A DNA stretch of 64,000 nt from CAWCLK01 sp963796225 (GTDB taxonomy: Bacteria > Actinomycetota > Nitriliruptoria > Nitriliruptorales > Nitriliruptoraceae): the NCBI GenBank assembly GCA_963796225.1, contig CAWCLK010000008.1, positions 124,001-188,000 on the forward strand, written 5' to 3'. Each line of letters opens with the position of its first letter. The stretch's first letter is position 1. The position numbers and the translations under genes were made by a program. Positions 29,646 through 37,991 of this stretch are shown piece by piece. The notes under the pieces were generated by a model. It worked only from the letters and a program-made list of their open reading frames with translations. It was not told the DNA's origin and searched no databases.

Positions 29646-30610
29646 GGGGCGTCCTCCTGCGGGCAGTCGTCCAGGGCGTCGGCGATCCGTCGGGCGTCGG
29701 TGGCCATGAGGCCGGCGTAGGTGTCCGCGCCGGAGCCGGGTGGACCCAGTGCCCCGGTGAACAGCTCGACCACCGCGACCCCTCCCCCGACCTCGGAGGC
29801 CAGGGCGTCGGCCAGCCGACGGGACGTGGTGGTCTCGACGAAGATCGCCGGCACGTGCTCCTCGCGCACCAGCGCGACGGTGCGGGCGAAGTCGCGGGCC
29901 GACGGCTCGGCGCCGGTCGAGGTCCCCGGCAGGACCGTGGCCACGACCTCGAGGTCGTAGCGCGACGCCAGGTAGCGCAGGGTGTCGTGGTTGACCACGA
30001 GCCTGCGGCACGCCGGCGGCACCGAGGCGAGGACCCCGGCGACCTGGTCGTCCAGCTCGTGCAGCTCGACGGCGACCCGGTCGGCCCGGGCGGCCCAGTC
30101 GCCGGGCGCCACCTCGGCCAGCGCGTCCGCCACGACGCCCATGCCGTCGGCCATGCGCTGCGGGTCGAACCAGACGTGCGGGTCGCCCTCGTCGTGGTCG
30201 TGGCCTGCCTCGTGCTCGTCGGGGTCCTCGGCGGGCGCCAGCGGGTCGAGGTGCTCGGCCAGGTGGAGCACGGGCACGCCGTCCTCCTCGACGGCCTCGA
30301 GCACGTCGTGCACCGCCGCCTCCAGCCCGAGCCCGTTGGCCACCACCAGGTCGGCCTCGTGCAGCCGCTGGACCTCCTGGGCCGACGGGGCGTAGGCGTG
30401 CGGGTCCTGGCCGGGGCCCATGAGGGTCTCGACCACCGCCTGGTCCCCCGCCACCCGGGCCACGAGGTCCCCGAGGATCGACGTCGTCGCGACGACACGC
30501 GGTCGTCCGTCCCCGGCGGGGATCGCGCCCCGCGACGGCGTCGCACAGCCGGACGCCGCCAGGGCGGCGACGACCAGCAGCGCGGCCAGACGGTGACGGG
30601 CGGGGGGCAC
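29642..30610 (-). CDS. znuA: metal-binding lipoprotein of ZnuA family
   Basis: 322 residues. Signal peptide with lipobox LAASGC, Cys 22. Cluster A-I fold: VVATTSILGDLV, GPGQDPHAY (His ligand near 71), a His/Asp-rich loop EHEAGHDHDEGDPH (132-145) whose end DPHVWFDP supplies another ligand, VNHDTLRYLASRY and late FVETTTSRRLAD. The His-rich loop is typical of zinc-binding ZnuA rather than manganese-binding members, so zinc is favoured. GTG start with AGGAGG seven bases upstream. First gene of a minus-strand operon with the permease, divergent from its ATPase. Confidence 0.88.
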   Translation of the reverse strand: MPPARHRLAALLVVAALAASGCATPSRGAIPAGDGRPRVVATTSILGDLVARVAGDQAVVETLMGPGQDPHAYAPSAQEVQRLHEADLVVANGLGLEAAVHDVLEAVEEDGVPVLHLAEHLDPLAPAEDPDEHEAGHDHDEGDPHVWFDPQRMADGMGVVADALAEVAPGDWAARADRVAVELHELDDQVAGVLASVPPACRRLVVNHDTLRYLASRYDLEVVATVLPGTSTGAEPSARDFARTVALVREEHVPAIFVETTTSRRLADALASEVGGGVAVVELFTGALGPPGSGADTYAGLMATDARRIADALDDCPQEDAP

Positions 30611-30652
30611 GGGCGTGGTCCTCCTGATGGCGGCGGGGGTCGACTCCTCGGT

Positions 30653-30678
30653 ACGATACTAGGAACCATTCCTACATT
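30653..30678. promoter_or_regulatory. divergent znuA/znuC promoter with operator TAGGAA-CCA-TTCCTA
   Basis: A perfect inverted repeat, TAGGAA-3-TTCCTA, occupies 30660-30674. It overlaps a plus-strand -10 candidate TACATT (30673-30678) and abuts minus-strand TATCGT (30653-30658). This AT-rich island is flanked by GC-rich DNA. A metal repressor bound here would silence both arms at once; the Fur-family protein encoded at 27411 is the obvious candidate. Confidence 0.6.
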
Positions 30679-30702
30679 CGCCCCCATTCCCGAGCGCCGC
30701 AC

Positions 30703-31506
30703 ATGCCCGAGCCCGCCCCGGCACCGGCCGTCCTCGCCGACGGCCTGACGCTGGCCTACGGCGACCACCTCGCCGTGTCCCGTGCCAGCTTCACGCTCCC
30801 GGCGGGGCGCGTCACCGCCGTGATCGGCCCCAACGGCTCGGGGAAGACGACCCTGCTGCGGGCCATGTCGGGGCTGGCCACGCCCACGGCGGGGCGGCTC
30901 GAGGTCCTCGGCCGTCCCCCGGGTGCGGACCACGTCGCGGTCGCCCACGTCATGCAGACCGAATCGGTCAACGACGCCGTCCCCGTCACCGTCCTCGAGA
31001 CCGTGCGCATGGGCCGGTACCCCCGCCGGCGGATGCTCGGGCGGCTCCACGCCGACGACCACGACGCCGTCGCCGCGGCGATGGACCGCATGGACGTCAC
31101 GAACCTCGCGCACCGCCACCTGCGCGAGCTGTCCGGCGGGCAGCGCCAGCGCGTCTTCGTCGCGCAGGGCCTCGCCCAGCAGGCGGACCTGCTCCTGCTC
31201 GACGAGCCCGTGACCGGCCTCGACCTGGTCAGCGAGGAACGCATCGAGCACGCCGTGGCCGACGAGGTCGCCGCGGGGCGCACGGTGGTGATGACCACCC
31301 ACGACGTCGCCACCGCCGCCCGCGCCGACCACGTGCTGCTGCTGGCCACCCACCTCGTCGCCTCCGGCCCGCCCGACACCGTGCTGACCGAGGAGCACCT
31401 CGGGCACGCCTACGGGTCGACCGCGTTCCGCACCGCCGACGGGGCACTCGTGATCGGCGACCCCCACGTCCACGGGGCGCGCATCACCGGCCACGAGGGC
31501 CACTGA
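30703..31506 (+). CDS. znuC: zinc/manganese ABC transporter ATPase
   Basis: 267 residues. GPNGSGKTT (Walker A, 43-51), QTESVNDAVPVTVLETVRMGRYPRRRM (Q-loop region typical of the ABC-type Mn/Zn transporters), LSGGQRQRVFVAQGLAQ (signature), LLLLDEPVTGLD (Walker B) and TTHD (H-loop). Transcribed divergently from the binding-protein/permease pair through a shared operator region. Splitting of the ATPase from the other two genes is common in actinobacteria. Confidence 0.92.
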   Translation: MPEPAPAPAVLADGLTLAYGDHLAVSRASFTLPAGRVTAVIGPNGSGKTTLLRAMSGLATPTAGRLEVLGRPPGADHVAVAHVMQTESVNDAVPVTVLETVRMGRYPRRRMLGRLHADDHDAVAAAMDRMDVTNLAHRHLRELSGGQRQRVFVAQGLAQQADLLLLDEPVTGLDLVSEERIEHAVADEVAAGRTVVMTTHDVATAARADHVLLLATHLVASGPPDTVLTEEHLGHAYGSTAFRTADGALVIGDPHVHGARITGHEGH

Positions 31507-31522
31507 AGAAGTCCCCGCCCCG

Positions 31523-31528
31523 TAGCCT
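31523..31528 (+). promoter_or_regulatory. -10 box TAGCCT for DMT transporter
   Basis: TAGCCT, nine bases, then ATG at 31538, within the 31-bp gap after znuC. Confidence 0.45.
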
Positions 31529-31537
31529 GCGCGGGCG

Positions 31538-32491
31538 ATGAGCTCCCCCTCCGCCCCGCCCACGATCGCCCCGCTCCCCCGGCCGGCGATCTACGGCGGG
31601 CTGCTCGTCGGCGTGCTGGCCGTGTCGACGTCGGCGATCCTCGGGGCGGTGATCATCGGGGACCCACCGCTGCTGCGCCTGGCGCTGGCAGCGGCGTTCT
31701 GGCGCTGCTTCGGTGGGGCGGTCTCGTTGGCGCCCTTCGGCTGGCGGGCGCGGCACCGGCACCCGGTCGACCGACGCACGGTCCGGCTGCTGGTCGTCTC
31801 CGGGGTGTTCCTGGCGATCCACTTCGCGCTGTTCCTCGGCAGCCTGGCCTTCACGACCGTGGCCTCGTCGACGACGCTGGCGACGATGTCCCCGATCTTC
31901 GTGGCGCTGGGTGGGGCCTGGTTCCTCGACGAACGCCCCGACCGCCGCACGTGGATCGGCATGGGGCTGACCATGGTCGGGGCGGTCGCGATCGGGCTCG
32001 CCGACGCGGGCCAGCTGGCGCTCGGGCCGCGAGCGCTGGTCGGCGACGCGATGGCGTTCACGTCGGCCCTGTCCGTCACCGTCTACCTGCTGATCGGACG
32101 CCGGACCCGCGGGTCCACGCACGCCTCGATCTACTCCGGCGTGGTCTACGCCTCGGCGTCGGTCGTGCTCGTCGGCATCTGCCTCGTCGGTGGCGCCCCG
32201 CTGTGGGGCTACACCCCGACGCAGTGGTGGGCGCTGGCAGGGCTGATCGTGGGACCACAGCTGCTCGGCCACACGGTCTTCAACACGCTGATGAGCTCGA
32301 TCCCGGCCCACGTGGTCTCGATCAGCGTCCTGGCCGAGCCGTTGTTCGCGACGGTGCTGGCGTGGTGGCTGCTGGACCAGCTGCCCGCCCCGCTGTTCTT
32401 CGCCGCCGCCCCGCTGGTGCTCGTCGGGGTCGCCATGGCCGTGCTCCGGCGCACGAGGACGCGGCGGGGCGCCGCCGCCCCGATCGGCTGA
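31538..32491 (+). CDS. EamA/DMT-family membrane transporter
   Basis: 317 residues with ten hydrophobic segments in two EamA repeats; ALFLGSLAFTTVASSTTLATMSPIFVALGGAWFLDERP and the later HVVSISVLAEPLFATVLAWWLLDQLP are the paired repeat signatures. Drug/metabolite superfamily exporters move small metabolites out of the cell; the substrate cannot be told. It has its own -10 box but follows znuC closely. Confidence 0.88.
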   Translation: MSSPSAPPTIAPLPRPAIYGGLLVGVLAVSTSAILGAVIIGDPPLLRLALAAAFWRCFGGAVSLAPFGWRARHRHPVDRRTVRLLVVSGVFLAIHFALFLGSLAFTTVASSTTLATMSPIFVALGGAWFLDERPDRRTWIGMGLTMVGAVAIGLADAGQLALGPRALVGDAMAFTSALSVTVYLLIGRRTRGSTHASIYSGVVYASASVVLVGICLVGGAPLWGYTPTQWWALAGLIVGPQLLGHTVFNTLMSSIPAHVVSISVLAEPLFATVLAWWLLDQLPAPLFFAAAPLVLVGVAMAVLRRTRTRRGAAAPIG

Positions 32492-32498
32492 TCCCAGG

Positions 32499-32966
32499 TC
32501 AGCCGAACAGCAGCGGCAGGCCGGTGCGCGGCTCGGCCACGCCCACGACCGCACCCGCGAGCCGGCCGATCCGCGCCTGCTGGTCGAGCCGGTCCACGAC
32601 CGCCTTGTCGGTGTCGTCGGGCGCGATGCCCAGGTGCCACCCGAGGCAGAACATGCTGCCGCGCAGGCGCAGGGAGGCGGCCTCCCAGACGGGGTCGACC
32701 TCGGACCGGGGGATGCGCAGCAGGCGGGTCTCCTGCTCGTCCTCGAGCCGCAGCTCCTCGGGGGTGAGGGTCCAGCCGACCCGGGCGCCCTTCGGCAGCT
32801 GCACGCCGTAGAACCCCGGCAGCACGAGCAGGCCGGCCTCCACCACCCGCTTGAAGAGGTTGTCCTCGACCATGGGCAGCTGGGGCTCGTCGCCTTCGAG
32901 GTCCACGATCAGGAGGGGCTGCTCGCGCACCACGAGGAACCGTGCGTGGGCCTGCGTGTCGGTCAT
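32499..32966 (-). CDS. hypothetical protein in SDR-hydrolase operon
   Basis: 155 residues, no domain I recognise. Hydrophilic, no signal peptide or membrane span; a beta-rich middle (RFLVVREQPLLIVDLE, FYGVQLPKGARVGWTLTPEELRLEDE) and a late FCLGWHLGIAPDDTDKAVVDRLDQQ. The ATG at 32966 overlaps the repaired stop of the hydrolase gene as ATGA. The reading frame runs on upstream only because of a frameshift in the hydrolase gene. Third gene of a tightly coupled operon; function unknown. Confidence 0.6.
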   Translation of the reverse strand: MTDTQAHARFLVVREQPLLIVDLEGDEPQLPMVEDNLFKRVVEAGLLVLPGFYGVQLPKGARVGWTLTPEELRLEDEQETRLLRIPRSEVDPVWEAASLRLRGSMFCLGWHLGIAPDDTDKAVVDRLDQQARIGRLAGAVVGVAEPRTGLPLLFG

Positions 32967-33907
32967 GGTCGCGTCCTGTCGTCGTCGGGCGCGTCGTCGC
33001 CGAGGGCAGTCGAGGACGGCGTCGCCGAAGGCGTCGGGCGCCTCCAGCATCGGGAAGTGGCCGACGCCGTCGAGCACCGTCAGGGTGGCGTCGGACCGTT
33101 CGGCGACGACCCGGTGCGCCATGTCCACGACCGCGACCGGGTCACGCGCGCCCCACACCACGTGCAACGGGCTCGGGTGCGCGAGGATGGCGCCGGTCCA
33201 GCGGTCCTCGTGCCGACGACGGCCGTCGAGGTAGCGGATGAGCCGCGGGAGCAGCAGGTGGCCGTCGTCCTGGGACGCCAGCGCCCACAACGCCCGCGCG
33301 TCCTCACGCGTGATCGGCGTGTCGCCGAAGATGCGGGCGATCCCGACCCGGTAGAGGGCGCGCATCGCGGGGGTGGCCACGCGGGGCAGCCGCCGGTCGG
33401 GCAGCCGTCTCGCCGAGGCGCTGGCCCGGGGTGAGGTTGGCCATGGCCAGGAAGATCGAGCCGTTGGTCAGCACGCGCCGGCGGAGCCGGAAGGGCAGCC
33501 TTCCCCCGCCGAGGTCCGGCATCGAGGTCACGGGCCAGCAGCGCCCCGCCCACCGAGTCCCCCATGTCGTGGGTGACCAGGTCGACCTCGTCGATCCCGC
33601 GGGTGGCGACCATGGCCTCCACCACGTCGGCCTGGGCCTCCAGCGGGTAGGCGCGGTCGGGCTTGGCGGACGACCCGTAGCCGGGCAGGTCCAGCGCGAG
33701 CACCCGCCGGGTGGCGGCCAGCCGGTCGACCAGGTCGCGCCAGTCCCACGCGCACGTGGGGAACCCGTGCACGAGCACGACGGGCGGGCCGTCCGGGTCA
33801 CCGGCACAGGGCTGGTCGAGGACCCACGTCGGGGTCCCGGCCAGCGGTTCCAGCGCCCCGCGGGCACGCCAGGCGCGGACCGCCTCGGGCAGCGGGGCCA
33901 GGGTCAC
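32963..33907 (-). CDS. alpha/beta-fold hydrolase, haloalkane-dehalogenase-like (three frameshifts)
   Basis: About 314 residues after repair of single-base indels near 33517, 33394 and 33010. Segments in order: GPPVVLVHGFPTCAWDWRDLVDRLA (HG oxyanion motif), VLALDLPGYGSSAKPDRAYP, VDLVTHDMGDSVGGALLARD (nucleophile elbow HDMGDS with Asp as likely nucleophile, as in haloalkane dehalogenases and epoxide hydrolases), the cap region, LHVVWGARDPVAVVDMAH (acid) and VGHFPMLEAPDAF (His). GTG at 33907 overlaps the SDR stop as GTGA. Together with the SDR it could process a small hydrophobic substrate; not resolvable further. Confidence 0.75.
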
Positions 33908-34716
33908 GAGGAGCCCGTGAACGCCCGGTGCGCCAGCCCGGACACCCGCCGGGCCACCGCGGACGGGCCGGCCGCCGAGGCGGCGGCGGTGACGCGGTTC
34001 AGCAGGCCGGGCACCTCGACGGCCCGGCGGCGGGCGAAGGCGGCCAGGCCGGCTCGGACCACCTGCTCGGGTGAGGTGGTCGCGACCGACGGCAGGTCGA
34101 CGGCGACCTTCGCGACCTGCTGGTACTCGGTGGGCGTGATGCCCGGGCACAGCGCCAGGACACGGACGCCGTGGGAGGCCACCTCCTCGTGCAGCGCCTG
34201 CGACCACGACAGCACGTAGGCCTTGGTGGCCCCGTACACCGCCCCGTACGGGTCGGGCTGGAACGCGGCGGTCGACGCGACGTTGATGATCCCGCCGCGC
34301 CCGCGCCCCACCATGCCGGGCAGCGCCGCACGGGCCAGACGTGTGACGGCCACGACGTTGACCTCGACCATCGCCTGCAGCAGGTCGGGGTCCATGTCGG
34401 CGACCTCGCCGTACGCCCCGAAGCCGGCGTTGTTGACCAGCAGGTCGACGGGACGGGCCGTGTCGGCCAGCCGCGCCTCGACCTCTCGGCGCCCGGTGTC
34501 GGTGGCCAGGTCGGCCGGCAGCACCTCGACCTGCCGGCCCCCGGCCCGCAGGTGCCCGGCCAGGGCCTCCAGCCGGTCCTCGCGCCGAGCGACCAGCACC
34601 AGGTCGGTCCCCCGCCCCGCCAGCTGCCGGGCGAACTCCTCACCCAGCCCGGACGAGGCACCCGTCACCAGGGCACGGCGGACGGTCAGGTCGGCGGTCG
34701 TGGGCGCCACGTGCAC
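33904..34716 (-). CDS. short-chain dehydrogenase/reductase
   Basis: 270 residues, classical SDR. Cofactor motif TGASSGLG (18-25), NNAG (95-98), and catalytic Ser 148, Tyr 161, Lys 165 in YGATK. An Arg pair after the second strand (VARREDR) favours NADPH. Similar to the YqjQ/DltE-type reductases. First gene of an operon with the hydrolase and the unknown protein, joined by GTGA and ATGA overlaps. Substrate unknown. Confidence 0.9.
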   Translation of the reverse strand: MHVAPTTADLTVRRALVTGASSGLGEEFARQLAGRGTDLVLVARREDRLEALAGHLRAGGRQVEVLPADLATDTGRREVEARLADTARPVDLLVNNAGFGAYGEVADMDPDLLQAMVEVNVVAVTRLARAALPGMVGRGRGGIINVASTAAFQPDPYGAVYGATKAYVLSWSQALHEEVASHGVRVLALCPGITPTEYQQVAKVAVDLPSVATTSPEQVVRAGLAAFARRRAVEVPGLLNRVTAAASAAGPSAVARRVSGLAHRAFTGSS

Positions 34717-34766
34717 CTCGTGGGAACGGGTCGGGGACGGTGCCCGAGGCTACTGACGCACGGCGG

Positions 34767-34772
34767 TACGGT
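34767..34772 (+). promoter_or_regulatory. -10 box TACGGT for exonuclease gene
   Basis: TACGGT 34 bases before the GTG at 34807; ribosome site GAGGAG at 34795-34800. Confidence 0.45.
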
Positions 34773-34806
34773 CCGCAGCGGACCGGCGCGGCGCGAGGAG
34801 CAGGCA

Positions 34807-35796
34807 GTGGGATCGGACGTGACCGTCCTGGCGGTCGACGGGAACTCGCTGGCCCACCGGGCCTACCACGCGATCCGCGAGACCGACGACGCCGTGGGCC
34901 ACTTCGTCACCGCCGGGGTGTTCGGGATGCTGGGCTCGGTGTGGTCCGCCGGACCGTTCGACGCGGTGGTGGTCGCCTTCGACCACCCGCACAACCAGCG
35001 CAAGCTCGACTTCCCCGAGTACAAGGCCAACCGGGTCTCCGACCCCGAGCTGCGGGGTCACCTCGACGCGCTCATGGGCCACGTGGCCGACGCCGGTCTG
35101 CACACCGTGGTCCAGCACGGCGTCGAGGCCGACGACCTGCTCGCCGCGACGGCCGAGGCCTGCACCGCCCGCGGCTGGCACTGCGTGGTCCTGTCCAGCG
35201 ACCGTGACCTCACGGCGCTGGTGGACGACCAGGTCACGCTGATGCGTCCCCGGTCGACCATGTCCGACATGCGCGTGTACGACCCGGCGGCCGTGCGCCG
35301 CGAGTACGGCGTCGGGCCGCGCCAGTACACCGACCTCGCGGCGCTGCGGGGCGACCCCTCCGACGGGCTCGCCGGCGTCCACGGGATCGGCCCCAAGATC
35401 GCGGCCCGGCTGCTGCGCGACCACGGCGACCTCGGCGGCATCTACGCCAACCTGTGCCACCTGCCCCCGAAGGTCGAGGCCGCCCTGCGCACGGGGCGCG
35501 ACGTGGCCGAACGCAACCGGCTGCTCATGAGCCCACTGCCCCACCTCGAGGTCGACGTCGACACCGCCCTGGCCCTGGGGGTCGACCCCGACCGCGTGGA
35601 ACGCGCGCTGACGGCCATCGACCTCGCCGGCGCGGCCGCACGCTTCCGGTTCGCCCTGCAACGGCCCAGCGCCCCGCCCGCGGCGCCGCTGCCGGGCGAC
35701 GCCGACGCCCCCGAGGACGTGCTGCTGTCCGACGCCGTCCTGGCCCGCCGCACCGAGGCCGTCGCCAGCGACGCCGAGCAGCACGCCCTGTTCTGA
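34807..35796 (+). CDS. 5'-3' exonuclease (FEN/PolI-N-like)
   Basis: 329 residues; the free-standing relative of the DNA polymerase I N-terminal domain, which removes 5' flaps and RNA primers. Metal and substrate motifs: AVDGNSLAHRAYHA, FDHPHNQRKLDFPEYKANR, HGVEADDLLAATA, VVLSSDRDLTALV, and the helix-hairpin-helix GDPSDGLAGVHGIGPKIAARLL. The acidic residues for both metal sites are present. GTG 34807 with GAGGAG upstream. Divergent from the SDR operon. Confidence 0.92.
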   Translation: MGSDVTVLAVDGNSLAHRAYHAIRETDDAVGHFVTAGVFGMLGSVWSAGPFDAVVVAFDHPHNQRKLDFPEYKANRVSDPELRGHLDALMGHVADAGLHTVVQHGVEADDLLAATAEACTARGWHCVVLSSDRDLTALVDDQVTLMRPRSTMSDMRVYDPAAVRREYGVGPRQYTDLAALRGDPSDGLAGVHGIGPKIAARLLRDHGDLGGIYANLCHLPPKVEAALRTGRDVAERNRLLMSPLPHLEVDVDTALALGVDPDRVERALTAIDLAGAAARFRFALQRPSAPPAAPLPGDADAPEDVLLSDAVLARRTEAVASDAEQHALF

Positions 35797-35804
35797 TCGT
35801 CGTC

Positions 35805-35846
35805 CGCAGGCAGGCCATCGCGCACCTCGCGGCGAACCTGCCTGCG
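35805..35846 (+). terminator. long inverted repeat after exonuclease gene
   Basis: CGCAGGCAGG (35805-35814) and CCTGCCTGCG (35837-35846) are perfect arms over a 22-base spacer, starting nine bases past the exonuclease stop. It may be its terminator; being 44 bp upstream of the caspase-like start, it could also be an operator. Confidence 0.35.
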
Positions 35847-35889
35847 ACCCGTCACACTGGGCGGGCCGCGCCGCGGCGAGGGAGGCGAC

Positions 35890-37191
35890 GTGCGATTCCG
35901 CAGCTGGTCACGTGACCCGTCGATGCTGGCGGGTGGGGTCACCGGTGTCGCGATCGTCGTGCTGCTGGTGGCGTCCCTGGCCCTGGCCGTCCGGCTGCCC
36001 GACAGCGCCACCCTGTCCATCGACGGACGGGTGCCCGACGCGGACGCGCTGGCGTCGACCGACCCGAGCTCCGCGTCCACGGCCCTGGCCCCGTCCTCGG
36101 CGGCCACCGCGGCACCGGCACCCACGGCGGCGCCGACCACGCCACCGACCGCCCGGGACCTCGGCGACGAACCGGCGGTCGCCCTCGAGGGTGGGCTGGT
36201 CAACCCCGACGCCGGCGGTGACGCCGTGCCGGTGACCGCCGCGGCCGCCCCGGCACCCCCCGCCCCACCACCCACCACACCGGTGGGACCCGGGACGGGC
36301 GACACCCCCCGCGCCCGCTTCGCGTCGCGGTTCCCCGCCCACGACAGCGCGACCCAGGACACCGCCCAGCCAGCCTCGACCCGCTGGGGGCTGCTGGTCG
36401 GGGTGAACGAGCACCAGGGCCGCACGCACGACAACATCGGGTCGCGCCCCGACGCCGAGTCGCTGTACGCCCACCTCATGGACCTCGGCTGGCAGCCGGA
36501 CCACGTGCTCCTGCTGACCGACGAGCTGGCCACCCGCGAGAACATCCTCGAGGGCGTCCGCTGGCTGGCCCGCAGCACGACCCCCGCCTCGGTGGCCGTG
36601 TTCAGCTACTCGGGGCACGCCAAGCAGTGGCCCGGCTGGGACGTCGACGGCGACGGCGAGACGACCGACGAGGCGCTGTGGCCCTCGGACAACCAGCACA
36701 TCACGGATGGCGAGTTCGCCGACCTCATGGGCACGGTGCGCGCGGGCCACATGTGGCTCAACTTCATGGCCTGCGAGGCTGCCGGCTTCCTCGACCCGGG
36801 ACTGTCGCGCGACGGCCGCATCGTCAGCGTCAGCTCCGCCGAGGACGAGAAGTCCTACGAGGACCCGTCCGTGGGCCACTCCGTGTGGGGCTGGAACCTG
36901 ACCGTCCAGGGCCTGCGGCGGGGCGCGGCCGACGCCAACGGCGACGGCGAGGTCACGGTCCAGGAAGCCGTCGCCTACGCCATCCCCCGCGCCACCCGAC
37001 GCACCGAGGGGCAGTCCCACGGCGCCCAGCACGGCGGCATGGTCGACCGGGCAGGCGGGGCGTTCCACCTGACCATCCCCGCCCCGCCACCGCCCCCCGA
37101 GCCGGAACCGGCGGCCGAACCCGAACCGTCACCGTCCCCCTCGTCGTCACCCCGGTCCTGCCTGCTGGGGCTGTGCGACCGGCGCGACTGA
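35890..37191 (+). CDS. membrane-anchored caspase-family (C14) protein with EF-hand loop
   Basis: 433 residues. One N-terminal membrane helix (about 16-34), a Pro/Ala/Thr-rich linker to about 160, then a caspase-like domain: STRWGLLVGVNEHQG, DHVLLLTDELATRENILEGVRWL, FSYSGHAK with catalytic His 243, and LNFMACEAAGF with catalytic Cys 295. Between them GWDVDGDGETTDEALWPSD matches the DGDE-rich loop of bacterial metacaspases. After the Cys, DANGDGEVTVQE is a canonical EF-hand calcium loop. A Pro/Glu/Ser-rich tail follows. It would act outside the membrane, with calcium as a likely activator; the substrate is unknown. GTG follows GAGGGAGG. Confidence 0.8.
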   Translation: MRFRSWSRDPSMLAGGVTGVAIVVLLVASLALAVRLPDSATLSIDGRVPDADALASTDPSSASTALAPSSAATAAPAPTAAPTTPPTARDLGDEPAVALEGGLVNPDAGGDAVPVTAAAAPAPPAPPPTTPVGPGTGDTPRARFASRFPAHDSATQDTAQPASTRWGLLVGVNEHQGRTHDNIGSRPDAESLYAHLMDLGWQPDHVLLLTDELATRENILEGVRWLARSTTPASVAVFSYSGHAKQWPGWDVDGDGETTDEALWPSDNQHITDGEFADLMGTVRAGHMWLNFMACEAAGFLDPGLSRDGRIVSVSSAEDEKSYEDPSVGHSVWGWNLTVQGLRRGAADANGDGEVTVQEAVAYAIPRATRRTEGQSHGAQHGGMVDRAGGAFHLTIPAPPPPPEPEPAAEPEPSPSPSSSPRSCLLGLCDRRD

Positions 37192-37244
37192 GGCGTTTCC
37201 ACCGTTGCCACCGGCGCCCCCCGCCGTGGGGCCCGGGTGGTCCC

Positions 37245-37250
37245 TACCGT
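37245..37250 (+). promoter_or_regulatory. -10 box TACCGT for peroxiredoxin gene
   Basis: TACCGT 49 bases before the ATG at 37300. Confidence 0.4.
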
Positions 37251-37299
37251 CGGCGCTTCGCAGGACTCCCCTGCTCGCTCCCGACGAAGGACCCACCCC

Positions 37300-37935
37300 A
37301 TGGCCACCATCCGACTGGGCGACGAGGCCCCCGACTTCACCGCCGAGACCACCGAGGGGACGGTCAGCTTCCACGACTGGAAGGGCGACAGCTGGGCGGT
37401 GCTCTTCAGCCACCCGAGGGACTACACGCCGGTCTGCACCACCGAGCTGGGTCGCGCGGCGGCCCTGAAGGACGACTTCGACAAGCGCAGCACCAAGGTC
37501 ATCGGCCTGTCCGTCTCCAGCCTCGACGACCACGAGGGCTGGTCGAAGGACATCGCCGACACCCAGGGCACGCCGCTGAACTTCCCGGTCATCGCCGACC
37601 CGGACCGCAAGGTCGCCGACCTCTACGACATGATCCACCCGAACGCGGACGACACCGCGACGGTGCGCTCGGTGTTCATCATCGCGCCGGACAACACGGT
37701 CAAGCTGACGCTGACCTACCCGGCGTCGACGGGGCGCAACTTCGACGAGCTGCTGCGCGTCATCGACTCCCTGCAGCTGACCGCCGAGCGCCAGCTGTCC
37801 ACGCCCGCCGACTGGACTCCCGGGGACCGCGTCATCGTGGGCACGGGCGTCTCCACCGAGGAGGCGAGGGAACGCTTCGCCAACGTCGAGGAGGTCCGCC
37901 CCTACCTGCGCTACGCGGACGACCCGACGGCCTGA
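37300..37935 (+). CDS. 1-Cys peroxiredoxin (Prx6-type)
   Basis: 211 residues. Reduces hydrogen peroxide and alkyl peroxides through one peroxidatic Cys. Active-site motif SHPRDYTPVCTTELG (P-V-C-T) is clear; IADPDRKVADLYDMIHPNA and RSVFIIAPDNTVKLTLTYPASTGRNFDELLRVIDSLQL are the Prx6-group segments, and the C-terminal TPADWTPGDRVIVG extension is diagnostic. No resolving Cys is present. ATG has GAAGGA eight bases upstream. A strong hairpin (37959-37986) closes the unit. Confidence 0.93.
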   Translation: MATIRLGDEAPDFTAETTEGTVSFHDWKGDSWAVLFSHPRDYTPVCTTELGRAAALKDDFDKRSTKVIGLSVSSLDDHEGWSKDIADTQGTPLNFPVIADPDRKVADLYDMIHPNADDTATVRSVFIIAPDNTVKLTLTYPASTGRNFDELLRVIDSLQLTAERQLSTPADWTPGDRVIVGTGVSTEEARERFANVEEVRPYLRYADDPTA

Positions 37936-37958
37936 GAGCAGCTCGGTCCCACGCTCCC

Positions 37959-37986
37959 GTGCGCCCCGCCCCGTGGCGGGGCGCAC
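37959..37986. terminator. bidirectional hairpin between peroxiredoxin and membrane-protein genes
   Basis: GTGCGCCCCGCC and GGCGGGGCGCAC pair over CCGT (12-bp perfect stem). It lies between convergent stops at 37935 and 37992, so it could end both transcripts. Confidence 0.7.
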
Positions 37987-37991
37987 GCCGT

